Shown one piece after another: positions 1 through 9,770 of a stretch of DNA of 64,000 bases. Position numbers and translations under genes: made by a program. A model generated the notes under the pieces. That model was not told the origin of the DNA and made no database searches. It worked only from the letters and a program-made list of their open reading frames with translations. Position 1 is the first letter of the stretch. Every line of letters starts with the position of its first letter. This DNA is from Lunularia cruciata. Its lineage: Eukaryota; Streptophyta; Marchantiopsida; Lunulariales; Lunulariaceae. The stretch is from the NCBI GenBank assembly GCA_948567375.1, contig OX419760.1, forward strand, positions 13,516,001-13,580,000, read 5' to 3'.

Positions 1-711
1 AGTGCTATACACCAAAATGTCATCAATATAGCACCGAGCAAAATCCAGTCCAGCTAGGATCCTATCCATGACCCTCTGGAACTCAGCAGGAGCATTCTTC
101 AACCCAAATGGTAAGAATCTCCACTGATATAACACATCCTTGCCGTGAGGATCAATAGCCCAAAATGCTGTCTTGGACTTATCTTCCTCCCTGATCGGCA
201 ACTGATGATATCCCGCTCGAAGATCCAAAGTACTGAAGACCTTTGCATGCCCAATCGCATCAAAAATCTCCTCCGGTGTAGGCATGGCATACCGATCAGC
301 CCTGGTCTGTCGGTTGATAGGACGGTAATCTCCACACATCCGCCTATCTATATAGTTGCCATGCATATCCTTCTTGGCTGGCATCACTGTCGCTGATGCA
401 TACTCTCCATGTGAAATCTCCACCAAACCAGCCTCAAAAAGGTCACTACTCCGGCTCTGAATCAATGTCCTCTCCATCTCACTATATCGATAAGGACGTC
501 GGAAAACAGGTGTGTCGCTAGTCAGCTCAATCCGTATACCAGGTCCCTTCAGAGCACCCAAATCCTTCATACTGAAGGTAAAACAACTCATGTGACTCCT
601 CAAGAACCTCCAAACCCTCCGTCTTTCCTCTCCAGTAAGCTTGGGTCCAAGATCTGGCTCCCAAGTATCCTCTGTAACTGTAGTAGGAGTGGAAGATGTA
701 CTGACTGGCTG
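1..711 (-). CDS. pol: Reverse transcriptase, N-terminal part (copy 1, truncated by window edge)
   Basis: The frame continues without a stop from the codon after the UAG at 712-714 to the left edge. It encodes a linker of about 40 residues, then the fingers and palm of a Ty3/gypsy reverse transcriptase, which copies element RNA into cDNA. Visible motifs, matching copy 2, are the substrate-strand region DYRPINRQT, STLDLRAGYHQ and the catalytic box YIDD at about 19-30. The reading frame is the same one used by the methyltransferase end upstream, so this segment is probably made as a fusion. Whether the missing 3' half (RNase H, integrase) is intact cannot be seen. Confidence 0.93.
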
Positions 712-714
712 CTA
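706..714 (-). promoter_or_regulatory. Putative leaky stop codon (UAG-CAG-CCA) between methyltransferase and pol
   Basis: On the element strand the codons are TAG (714-712), CAG (711-709) and CCA (708-706). This exactly fits UAG-CAR-YYA, the tobamovirus-type read-through context known from plant translation. Upstream and downstream reading frames are the same, so read-through would fuse Gag-protease-methyltransferase to pol at a reduced rate, as some retroelements do. Copy 2 has the same TAG CAG but then CAA, which breaks the consensus. The alternative is an inherited CAG-to-TAG mutation in a common parent copy. Confidence 0.5.
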
Positions 715-1317
715 TACTGGGCCCTTGGGAGCAATGGTGTCATGCTCCCGACCACTAGAGGTCCCAACCTCTGTGTGAAAAACTCCCTCCACTCTGGCTG
801 CAAGCTCCATACGTCCTCTGGCTGCATCCCATGTGGACCAAGGGTGTAATCCAAGTAGCCCACGCTCACCTGGATGGACTCCAAGTAGACCACTCTCCCT
901 AGTAGCTACTGGATGTGTCCCAAGAATACCATGTCCACTCGGTCCATCGCCCCCAGCATGTGCCTGAATCGTCTCGATAGGCACAGGGCTCACAAGTGTC
1001 CGAGTGGTGATGCCTATCAAGCGCATCCTACGCTGCTCTGCCAAACCAAGGCTCACAATCCAGGTCAAACAGTTCAGGTCCATAGCCTGACCTAACACCT
1101 GACGCCTGGATGCCTCTGACACTGCTGGAACAGCGGTAATACCGGTGCAAAAACCCATCGCCCGCTCTCTCTCATCAGCATTGGGCTCCACCAACTGCTG
1201 TAACTGTGAGTCCCAAACAAGTCGAGGTCCTCCCTCTCGAAAAGCATGAGAGCCTGGGAAACTCATGAGTGTGGGAAATGCAGCTCTAGGCTGTCCAACT
1301 AGGTTCACCACTGCCAT
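712..1317 (-). CDS. C5-cytosine methyltransferase, C-terminal motifs IX-X (copy 1, after frameshift)
   Basis: This segment continues the methyltransferase of 1305-4997 in another frame. Comparison with copy 2 shows one base missing here near 1317, inside the sequence for VADRSP..AVVNL. It holds ERERAMGF, which corresponds to the conserved ERxxGF of motif IX, and RRQVLGQAMDLNCLTWIV, which corresponds to motif X (in Dnmt3 and DRM enzymes an R-x3-LG-(N/R)-S/W run that completes the cofactor pocket). The frame then runs about 120 residues of unrecognised, Gly/Pro-rich sequence to the TAG at 712-714. The deletion could be real decay or a sequence error; nothing here separates the two. Confidence 0.88.
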   Translation of the reverse strand: MAVVNLVGQPRAAFPTLMSFPGSHAFREGGPRLVWDSQLQQLVEPNADERERAMGFCTGITAVPAVSEASRRQVLGQAMDLNCLTWIVSLGLAEQRRMRLIGITTRTLVSPVPIETIQAHAGGDGPSGHGILGTHPVATRESGLLGVHPGERGLLGLHPWSTWDAARGRMELAARVEGVFHTEVGTSSGREHDTIAPKGPV

Positions 1318-4300
1318 GGTGACCTATCAGCCACTACCACTGTCTGAGACTGACGCCCAACATCCAAGATATCATCAACAAGAATGTGGTCCAGTCGCTG
1401 AATCCCATCATAAGCACGTTGTAGAACCTCTCTGGGTAAGAGGTTTGTCCACCAAAGACGAAGACGATGAGCCCGTGATCCCACTCTGGCTGCATCTAAC
1501 AATACAGCAGGTCCCATCCATGAATGGACCTGATGTGTACTCGCCACCACTCTAGTGCGAGAATCACCCATCAATGGAACGTTCTCCAAAAGGTAAGCTG
1601 GAGAAACAGACTGATGAACCTGGAGATGTCGTAGTATCCGTAACATCTCCCAAAACACACCAGAACGAGGATCCTGAAGACCCAAACCGCGGCCCGCACG
1701 TGTATGTCCCTGACATGGCCATCCAGAAATCACCAAGTGAACAGGCCCATGTCTCTCTAGGTCATGCGCCCCCAGTAAGGAAATGTCTCCTGGTAAGGCC
1801 TTTTGGTAACCTCTGACTGCTGACATCGGTAATAACTCCGGATACCGATAGGCCAAGTGTGCCACATGATGTAGAGAGACTCGCCTAGCAGTCTCATCTC
1901 TCTCTACATACAAGTACCTCTGTACTCGGATACCCGCCTGTAATACCGCAGCTAGTCCGGTGCTGATCCCACCAAACAACTCCAATAGGCATATCCCCTC
2001 TACTGGATACTGCCAAGCAATGAGTGTGGTATCCAGAGGTGTCAAAGCAATCGCCTTTGGAGGCTCATCCTCACACTCATCCCCTGATGGTACGAAGGCT
2101 CCACTCCAAGCCTGCTGCACCAACTGATCTGCATGCTGCTGCAATGCCTCCTCTGAACTCCACAATGGAACATCCAAGGTGGATGGAACAATCCCACTCG
2201 TACTCCATAGCCGAGTGATCTCCTCTGGTATTGGAGTATCCTCTGCATGGGCGTTCCCCTCCAACAAGTCACCAGGCCAAGTAACTGCACCGCTGAAAGC
2301 CAAAACTGATGCTGCCATGGTCCCGGACTGTAGTGAGCCAAGACTGCCACTACTGAAGCATACTGGTAGGCGACATACCCGTCCCTCACCAGACTGCCAA
2401 CCAGGTCTATAAGAGGCTGTCTCCTCCCAATAGTCAATACTGAAACCCATAGGGTATAACACTGCTCCCCCAACTAGCACATCATATGACTCAGCTATCG
2501 TCGCAATAGCCTGAGCTCTCACCACCGAGCTATCAGTCGGATGACCAGGCTGAACCTGGACAACAAGCTCCCCACGTGTGATGTACTGTGTCGAACCACC
2601 ACCAAGAGATGTCTGGATCTGAAATGGACACCTCTCCACATCGGTCTTCCGTAACTCCAGACCAACAACTGCAGCCTTCCCCAACATAAGGGGCTGCGCA
2701 CCAGAGTCTAACAAGACTCTCTGTGGTGTATAGACCTTCCCTGAAGGTCCTACCAAACGAAAGATCCCCCTCTGGTTATCCAATAGGACAACACCAGGTG
2801 TAAACCGCACTCTCTCAAAGGCCGGTCTAGCTGGCAACTCCTCCAGTCTAGCCACTGCTGCCTGCCATAAACCACTGGTCGCTGAACGGATCCCATGCTC
2901 CTCAACCAAGTCAGCTCCACTACCAACCACCTTTGCTCTAGTAGTAGGAACTGCACCATCCCTACTCTCACACAACGTGGCAGCCAACCGGAACACTGGG
3001 GCTGGGTCCACTCCCAATGTAAACAGGTCATTGGCTGAAAATAAAGGATGCCGCATAATCAGCTGAGCCGCCCCCAACATCATGCTAGACTCAGTCTGTG
3101 TAGTAGCAAGTGGCTGACTAGCAGGTACTCCATCAAGTACTCCATCACCACCTACCACACCTGCACTAGGACGTCTAGGAACCATGGATGTCGTCTGCAA
3201 TGCCTCAGATAGCATGAAAGATTGGGGAAGTCTGACCTGTCTCCCAACCTCTCCTCTCTGTGGGTCCAACTCCACTAATGCTCCTCTAGGCTCTGGAGCA
3301 CGTACTGCACTCCTAGTCACTGCTGCAGATGCATCCACCTGTGCTGCTCCGCACATGAAGTCCAAAGCATCTCTATCACCAGCATATGAGGTGGAAGCCT
3401 CAACACCCGAATCTGATCTCCTTTGAGCAATAGCCATACTAGCCAATCTCTGCTCCAACTGCTCAATCCGAGTAGCCATAGCTGTGTCAGAAGTAAGGGC
3501 AGGTACTGCACCCCTACTAGGTGTAGATCCTCTACCACCACCTCTACCACCTCGTCCTCCATGAACTGGAGCTCCTCTACTACCTGCCATAGCAGCCCTA
3601 CCACTCCGTAACTCCGGGTGTAGGTCAAAACACCGGTCACTAGTATGACCAAATCTATGGCAGTGCTCACACTGCCTCTGTGCTGGCTGTGATGCACCAG
3701 AGGTATCAGGTCCGCTGCCTTGAGTACACTCTCTCCTATGGTGAGGTCCACCACAAGTCCAACAAGCAACACCACCACTCACTGGCTGCTGCTGACCCGA
3801 AAATGAGGGTAAGGGTCTAACTCCACTAGGCCCTCCACTCGCTCCATAGGATCTGGGCTGTCCACCCTGTCCTCGAAACCCAACTGGGCGTGGTGCACTC
3901 TGCTGCACTCTAGAAGAAGTCACAACCATGGATGAGGTCTCTCTACCAAATCCAGATGTCACCACTCTCTCCTCCACCATGTTGAGCTCAATACGCTCAG
4001 CCAAACCAAAGACTACTGCCAAAGTGGGCGAAGTAGCCTGCAACAACGTAGCATCACGAACTCTACGTCGCAACTCCCTGTCCAGTATCCCATACCAAAA
4101 CTGGACTGCCTGGGCCTCAGTAACTCCCTGAGTGAAACTGATCAGCCGCCTCATGCGAGTGTATGCCTCGCGTAGGCTCTCTCCAGCCTTCCGCTGGAAC
4201 TCCTGCAAGCTCCTCAGCTTGTCAGTCCGCACTCCCTGGTAGTTCTGCCTCAAACATAGGAAGAACTCAACCATGGGGTTAAACCCCGATACCACACCAC

Positions 4301-4997
4301 CTCCTGCAACGGTACCTCCACTTGTAGTAGCACTATCTCCAGCTAGTGCACCTCCACTAGCTCCACCAACACTACTCGAGCTAGAACTCGTAGGTACAGC
4401 CGACCTACTCCTGGCCACCGAACCTGAAGTGATGGAGACATAGTGTGGAGACCAATACTGTCTCCATAACTCAATCTCCTCCAAATGAGCTCTCCTGAAC
4501 TCATGGTAGTCGTCCATCGGTGGACCCTCCAAGTGCTGAAACAACCCCTTCCATGCCATGAAGGGTGTGAACAAAGTCGGGTTCCGCATCTGCTGCAGAT
4601 CACACCAACTATCGAACTCCTGGATGAAGTCATCCAACTCAATGGTACCCACTGTACCAGAGTAACGCCTAGGGCCTTTGGAGGCCCCATAAATCTCGTC
4701 CATGTCCCACAACAACGGTGCGGACACACCAAGTGCACTCTCAACTGAATCAGCTCCTGTGTCGAACTCCAACTCAGAGTCAATCTCCTCCCTCACTGGG
4801 ACCTGAGATACAGGTTGATACCGAGCACCACTCCGAGTAAACCCACTGCGTACTGCAGGGCTAACTCCTCTGGAATCTCCAAAGAACTCCGTCGTGACAA
4901 AGTAACCACACCAACAAACCCGAACCACCAACTGCAACAGCAAGTCGCAACCGCAAGTGCCCCACCAAGTGCCAACACCACCGCGTGCCAACACCAA
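1305..4997 (-). CDS. gag-pro-MTase: Gag - aspartic protease - C5-cytosine DNA methyltransferase polyprotein (copy 1)
   Basis: One open frame of 1230 codons. Residues about 95-345 are a retrotransposon Gag capsid (LREAYTRMRRLISFTQGVTE region). Two zinc knuckles follow: C412-x2-C-x3-H-x4-C and C443-x2-C-x4-H-x4-C. The retropepsin motif DSGA is at 764-767. From about 1000 there is a cytosine-5 methyltransferase: motif I LELFGGISTG (F1008), an acidic VERDE after strand 2, the catalytic loop GWPCQG with Cys1095, motif VI ENV with Glu1138, and motif VIII SRAHRLRLWW. Spacing and flanking residues resemble Dnmt3/DRM more than Dnmt1. It would transfer a methyl group from S-adenosylmethionine to cytosine. 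No ATG occurs in this frame before residue 99, so the N-terminus is unresolved. Confidence 0.95.
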   Translation of the reverse strand: MVLARGGVGTWWGTCGCDLLLQLVVRVCWCGYFVTTEFFGDSRGVSPAVRSGFTRSGARYQPVSQVPVREEIDSELEFDTGADSVESALGVSAPLLWDMDEIYGASKGPRRYSGTVGTIELDDFIQEFDSWCDLQQMRNPTLFTPFMAWKGLFQHLEGPPMDDYHEFRRAHLEEIELWRQYWSPHYVSITSGSVARSRSAVPTSSSSSSVGGASGGALAGDSATTSGGTVAGGGVVSGFNPMVEFFLCLRQNYQGVRTDKLRSLQEFQRKAGESLREAYTRMRRLISFTQGVTEAQAVQFWYGILDRELRRRVRDATLLQATSPTLAVVFGLAERIELNMVEERVVTSGFGRETSSMVVTSSRVQQSAPRPVGFRGQGGQPRSYGASGGPSGVRPLPSFSGQQQPVSGGVACWTCGGPHHRRECTQGSGPDTSGASQPAQRQCEHCHRFGHTSDRCFDLHPELRSGRAAMAGSRGAPVHGGRGGRGGGRGSTPSRGAVPALTSDTAMATRIEQLEQRLASMAIAQRRSDSGVEASTSYAGDRDALDFMCGAAQVDASAAVTRSAVRAPEPRGALVELDPQRGEVGRQVRLPQSFMLSEALQTTSMVPRRPSAGVVGGDGVLDGVPASQPLATTQTESSMMLGAAQLIMRHPLFSANDLFTLGVDPAPVFRLAATLCESRDGAVPTTRAKVVGSGADLVEEHGIRSATSGLWQAAVARLEELPARPAFERVRFTPGVVLLDNQRGIFRLVGPSGKVYTPQRVLLDSGAQPLMLGKAAVVGLELRKTDVERCPFQIQTSLGGGSTQYITRGELVVQVQPGHPTDSSVVRAQAIATIAESYDVLVGGAVLYPMGFSIDYWEETASYRPGWQSGEGRVCRLPVCFSSGSLGSLQSGTMAASVLAFSGAVTWPGDLLEGNAHAEDTPIPEEITRLWSTSGIVPSTLDVPLWSSEEALQQHADQLVQQAWSGAFVPSGDECEDEPPKAIALTPLDTTLIAWQYPVEGICLLELFGGISTGLAAVLQAGIRVQRYLYVERDETARRVSLHHVAHLAYRYPELLPMSAVRGYQKALPGDISLLGAHDLERHGPVHLVISGWPCQGHTRAGRGLGLQDPRSGVFWEMLRILRHLQVHQSVSPAYLLENVPLMGDSRTRVVASTHQVHSWMGPAVLLDAARVGSRAHRLRLWWTNLLPREVLQRAYDGIQRLDHILVDDILDVGRQSQTVVVADRSPWQW

Positions 4998-5000
4998 CTA

Positions 5001-6248
5001 AAACACCACCCACTAATGTAACTCTAACCGAGATAACTACACTAGGGGAAGGGCAACCTGTAACCTGCCATCATAACACGCACTCTCACGGTCTGCAGGT
5101 CATCACTTCCTGCCTCACCGGAGAGAAACAAAGGTAGTCTGACTGGTCATCACTCCAGCCTCACCACCGAGAGCACACCAGAGCACCAACGCTCAAAAGT
5201 CAAGGCACCTCACACAAACGTGGTGCACAAACAGGAAGCAGAGAATAGAGGGGATCCAATCACAAGAAATCTAAACGAAAACCCTCCATCTCATAACACA
5301 ACACGGGACTGACTCTGCCACCATTTGGCATTTGACATAAGAGTAGTTCGTATCTAAGTCCTAAGCTACCAGGATCACCAAGAATGGGATCAAACTGCCT
5401 CTCCTAGCCAAAGCTACATGTGTATAGATAACAGTGGCACAGTCACTATGACAACAAGTGAGGGTGGACCAGTTGGCTAGGGCACCAGTCTAGGAACAAG
5501 AGATCTAGGGGTCAAACCCTGTTGCGCACAATCTAGCAAGAAAGGCAGATTTTGCCAACCAATGACCAAGATCTACACTAAACTAGCTAGCCTCACGCCA
5601 GCAAGCTGGCTTGCTGGCCCTTCTGGCCCTTCTAGGCCTTCGTAGCCTCTCATAGCCCACAGCCCTATGCCTCTAAACGCCGAAATTCAGCCAAATGAGG
5701 CCTTTCTTGTTGCCACTTCAAACCTCCTCCAAAATTGGCAAAACTTCTCCAAATCTGCGAAACTCCTCCAAACTAGCGAAACTTCTCCAAATCTGGCCAA
5801 ACAGCGAAACTCCTCCAATTCTGGCCCAAAATCTGACGTAAATCTGACGTAAACCCTAAAGATGGATGTCTGCCAAATCCCCCGCTAACTTTCCACTCGA
5901 GCCAAATTGATAAAACGGGTTTTTCCAAATCACAATTTCATGAGAAGAGCTTTCCAACTCCACCTTCAATTTCACTTTCTGAGCCCAACTCGCAGCAAAT
6001 TGGTCCTGCCTTCACCTCCTGAGCTCAAAATCACAACACTGCTCGAAAATTGCTCCTTCTTTGCTCGAAATTTGGCCAACGCTTCCGCACACCGTCCGCC
6101 GAACTGCCAAATTTGCATCAACTACACGAGTTCTGCACACTAGGGAAACACAGAACCTGAATCGAGCTACCACGATCCACCGAGCTTGGAGATACCACCA
6201 ACACTCAACGTTCCTGCACCCGATTTCCCCCTGACTTCACTTCTCTGA
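5001..6248 (-). other. Untranslated 5' leader of retrotransposon copy 1
   Basis: About 1.25 kb without a convincing coding frame between the LTR and gag. It contains a 22-base near-perfect palindrome (5597-5618, arms of 10 bases, 2-base loop), also present in copy 2 (40696-40717). It also holds a short tandem repeat (about 5720-5830) built on CTCCTCCAAA / CTTCTCCAAA followed by GCGAAAC, one unit longer than in copy 2. The bases next to the LTR on the element strand read TCAGAGAAGTGAAG; they do not match the 3' end of initiator tRNA-Met well, so the primer binding site is unassigned. Confidence 0.7.
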
Positions 6249-6699
6249 TGTAATCAGATTGCTTAACATTCTCAACTCAACTCAACTCAGATCAGTACTT
6301 GATCTGTCACTCTATAAACTGCCAACAACTGGGCACTGATTACAGTCAAGCCACACCCACTCAAGCATAGAGAATCCAGGTGACGCTCGCCGGCCTCTGT
6401 CCACCATAGCCAGGAACTCGAAGGCTCAACATCAGAGAAGTGAGCTCTCTGGAGCTCACTTCGAAACTATACCCCCTGGACTCGAGCTAGCCCTGAAACC
6501 CTAACGGTCCCGCTGACGGCACACTCGACGGTGCAAACGGTGCAAAGTGACGGTGGGCCCCACCGTGAAGTCAGTACCCCGAACACGAAATCTAACCGTC
6601 GGAAAGTAGTCCCTGAGAAACAGCTAGAATAACTCTAACTACCATCACTGGAACTCCAGTGTCCGAGCATCTAGATGCGGAACTACAAATGGCGTGACA
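6249..6699 (-). repeat. 5' LTR of retrotransposon copy 1
   Basis: A 451-base LTR, bounded on the + strand by TGTAATCAG and GGCGTGACA and so TG...CA on the element strand as well. It matches 41318-41787 and 31992-32443. On the element strand a TATA box (GTTTATAGA, about 6312-6320) lies about 65 bases before the LTR end, so R-U5 is short. A perfect 11-base inverted repeat with a 4-base loop sits at 6437-6462. Confidence 0.92.
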
Positions 6700-7738
6700 T
6701 CTGCTACAATGGCGGATGTTGTGATTATTTCTGCTATGCATTATGCGGCTTTGGAGAAAGCAATTATTCATCCACTTGGATGGGTGGTGAGCAAGAGTGA
6801 TAGTTTTTAAGATCTCCAAGTATAGAGGTATGTAATGAGGTCACCTCTTTGTTCCACTAGCTTTATAGTTACTTATATGGAGTGATGGATACAATGTTTG
6901 CAACATTTGTTCAAAGACTGCATGATAGTTTATCATATTGAAAGTCAAGGGGTATCATTTTCACCCTTCTACTTTATAATATATTAGACAATGTGTGTTC
7001 ATTACTCTATAAAGAGCATTGGCATGTACAATCCACAGAAAGCAATTATACCAGATGATGCTTCTTTGGAAACTCAATAGCTTGTAAATTTATAAACCTT
7101 AGTTGACTTGTATAACTTGGATATCTTATTGTGGAAGGGTAGATTTCTTATTTCAATACTATTGGAACTTGGAAGGGATCCATTTTACTTCTTATTTCTC
7201 CTTTTACGGCTTGATGGACTCTTTTCATCCTTCATGTATTCTAGGTGGTTTCCTTTTCATACCTATGGATATTTTACCTTAGCAAGAGAGTACATTAACC
7301 ATATTTATTTTATTTTATTTTTCTGTGCATTAGTTGTATTTATTTATTTTTCATATATTTTCATGTTTCCTATTCGTAAATAGCTCAGAAATTATTGAGA
7401 ATTGTGTCCATTTTATCAGATGAGAAAGATGTCTTTAATCACGGCTATCATAACTGTAAATTCTCATGGTAAATACGAAAACCTCTTATCTCGTATTGTC
7501 GAAGCAACAATTTTAGAAGATGTAAACGCTCCGCGCGAAAGTGGTGAAATGGTGCGGACACTGCTGGATGGAATTCGCTGAACGCACTTTTCGTGCCGTA
7601 GGAGACGCAGCACGTCTGTCCGTCCGTCCGGATGCTTCCATCAAAGGTCGAAGGGCAACCGGACGAGGACACTGGCGCCTGTCGACGTGAACCCGCAAAG
7701 AGCCCCCTTCGTAAGTCTTTCTGCTCAATTTGTTGATC
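6700..7738. other. Region upstream of the glyoxalase-like gene
   Basis: About 1 kb between the LTR of copy 1 and the glyoxalase start codon. It should contain that gene's promoter, but no core motif stands out. It also carries a degenerate LINE tail (7166-7252) and short T/A-rich runs around 7300-7350. No coding region is supported. Confidence 0.5.
7166..7252 (+). mobile_element. Degenerate LINE 3' tail, sense orientation
   Basis: The stretch CATTTTAC, a T-rich run, GGCTTGATGGACTCTTT, CATCCTTC and the final GGTTTCC aligns, with many changes, to the reverse complement of the LINE ends at 62467, 30353 and 13488. It is an old 5'-truncated insertion in the opposite orientation to those three. 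Confidence 0.55.
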
Positions 7739-9770
7739 ATGGCGCTGCTTGCGGTCACCAGCACCGTGCTGCATCCACAAAATCATCTCGTATGTATTCA
7801 CTGTATGGTTGTAAAGGTCACCAGTTGATATTCCGTCTGCTAGCGAGTCAATTCTGGTGTGAAATGCGGGTATTGATTGGTTCAAATGATTGTTGTTTGA
7901 TGGATTGCTTCTGGTTGTGAATGGAGAACCCGGAAGTGACATAAAATATGCGGCTGTAGAAGAGGATTGTATTCTGTTTTGGTTGTGCGGAAGGGCAACT
8001 CATGCAGAGAGTGAATTGGGGGTTCAGAAAAGTTTTGTCACATGATTAGACATAGACATGGCTGGTCCTAGCTCGTACTTTGTTGTCTGCTGAACGTGCC
8101 TACAGTGAAGTTTTGATGGGGTAAAACATTCGAAAATATTTTCTGTGCGCCGATATACAAAAGTAGAATGGTGTGGAAGTAATCGTTGTGTAAATTGAAG
8201 GGGACAGTCTTTTGATTAGTCGGATTACTCTTGTCCTGCAGAATTTTTCAAAAACAAATGTTTTCAGTCCGAGCAAATTCTGTTCAAGCCGACCATCGAT
8301 CCAGTTCAGCTCAATTAAGCAGCAGCTAACGTTCGTGCAATTCCGAGCCTCGTCATGTACACAGCAGCAGAATGAAGCTGCTACTTCCCCGACAGGGGAA
8401 GCACATGGCGAAAGTATGTGTGCATTTTTCTGCCGTTTCTGCTGAAATCTGATAATCCATCTCTTTGGGGAGCTAACCTCTTATTGAATTCTGTTAAAAC
8501 TCACCCCACCCATTGCTTTGTATGAATTTGTATCAAGGTGAGAATAAGCATTTAAGAACAGGGCGGAATGACGTTTCTGAAGTGGAAGTGTTGGTTCCAC
8601 ATTCCTTGAAAATTAATTGCTCTTCCTTCCGTGCATTGAAGTCTTGCATTCTTCCTCAGAGCTCGAGTTTGCCGGCATGCATCATGTTGGTTTTCTATGT
8701 GAAAACCTGGAGCGGTCCCTCGAGTTTTACGAAGGGATTTTAGGTATGTTATCGAAGATGGACTACAAGATTAAGACTTACTTTATTCCGAGCTCCTGAA
8801 ATTTTGGATATACCCTTAGAAGTGCACACGACCATCTTTTGTTTTTATTTCAGCTTGGAAGTCAGCTGACTGTCATCAGTTGTTGGTTCACTCACTTTCA
8901 GGTCTTGAGATCAACCCAGACCGACCAGCTGACAAACTGCCTTACAGAGGAGCTTGGTTTTGGGTCGGAGCAGAGATGATCCATCTTATGGAACTTCCAA
9001 ATCCAGACCCTATTACAGGTCGTCCACAACACGGTGGCCGGGATAGGCATGCTTGTGTGGCCATCAAGAGCGTGGAGCCACTGAAACGAACTTTCGAGAA
9101 AGCAGGTGAGCAGAATATTCCTATCGTCTTGCATAGCAGATAGAACAGAGTTGCCGTAATCTCTACTCTCCCTGTTTAGCCAGAAGCTTATATGCGGTGG
9201 TTCCATGCTACAGATTTGGCCGTAAGACTTTCTGTTTGCCTTTTCCCTTCCGTTTCTTCGACTGCTTCTCATACAGGAACAATATTGTACTTTAGTTGCC
9301 ACACCTAGGATTTTAGCGCAATGCATGCAAGTTAGAAAAGTGGATCTTGTACTTAGCGCTTGTCTTGGCCTGAGACTTCTACATTACGCTGAGGATGACA
9401 GAGTATGAGTATCTGAGGTTGTGAAGAAGGTAACATTTGGCACACCTTGGCACTGACAAGGTGTCTGTAAAATCTGTCAATCTTAACTGCTAGAATGACT
9501 AATCAGTTACTGATATATATCTGTAAGTGGGTAGTGACGGACGGGTTTCATATTCATACACTCAAATTATCTGTAAAGAACCCATCGAACAATTCAGCAG
9601 TCAAGATTAGTCTGGTAATAAGGGAGTTCATAATTGAGTTCTGTCTTGGATAATTGACGGATTGGGCTTTTGGTGTAGGTATACCTTTCACGATGAGCCA
9701 GTCTGGGAGGCCTGCTATATTCGCCCGTGATCCTGATGGTAATGCGCTTGAATTCACTCAAGTAGGTTAA
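7739..9770 (+). CDS. Plastid glyoxalase-I-family (VOC superfamily) protein
   Basis: Five exons, all GT-AG and in consistent phase: 7739-7789, 8242-8413, 8660-8743, 8902-9105 and 9679-9770, giving about 200 residues. The first two exons encode a Ser/Thr/Lys-rich N-terminus without acidic residues, fitting a chloroplast transit peptide. The rest is a single vicinal-oxygen-chelate domain: HHVGFLCENLERSLEFY opens it, GAEMIHLMELPNPDP and GGRDRHACVAI are in the middle, and DPDGNALEFTQVG ends it. It closely resembles the plant glyoxalase-I-like proteins of the Arabidopsis At5g57040 type. The conserved His and final Glu suit metal binding, but these plant relatives are not proven lactoylglutathione lyases. 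The next features upstream are the LTR of copy 1, transcribed the other way, and a LINE relic. Confidence 0.92.

Larger units (their letters stand above)
1..6699 (-). mobile_element. Ty3/gypsy LTR retrotransposon with DNA methyltransferase, copy 1 (3' part outside window)
   Basis: The element is on the minus strand: 5' LTR 6249-6699, untranslated leader about 5001-6248, gag-protease-methyltransferase 712-4997, and the start of reverse transcriptase 1-711, which runs off the left edge. Over the shared part it aligns nearly base for base with copy 2 at an offset of about 35118. The bases outside the LTR (after 6699) differ from those outside the copy 2 LTR (after 41787), so these are two insertions and not one duplicated segment. 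Copy 1 is the better preserved: the visible coding region has one single-base deletion (near 1317) and the UAG at 712-714 that both copies share. Confidence 0.93.

Noticed and set aside
600..893. Minus-strand open frame overlapping the methyltransferase end, also present in copy 2 at 35718-36011
   Set aside because: It is out of frame with both the methyltransferase tail and reverse transcriptase, has no domain, and is shared only because the two elements are near-identical DNA.
6243..6260. Primer binding site for initiator tRNA-Met next to the 5' LTR
   Set aside because: Only a short ATCAGAG match is present; the rest does not fit the tRNA 3' end, so no site is claimed.
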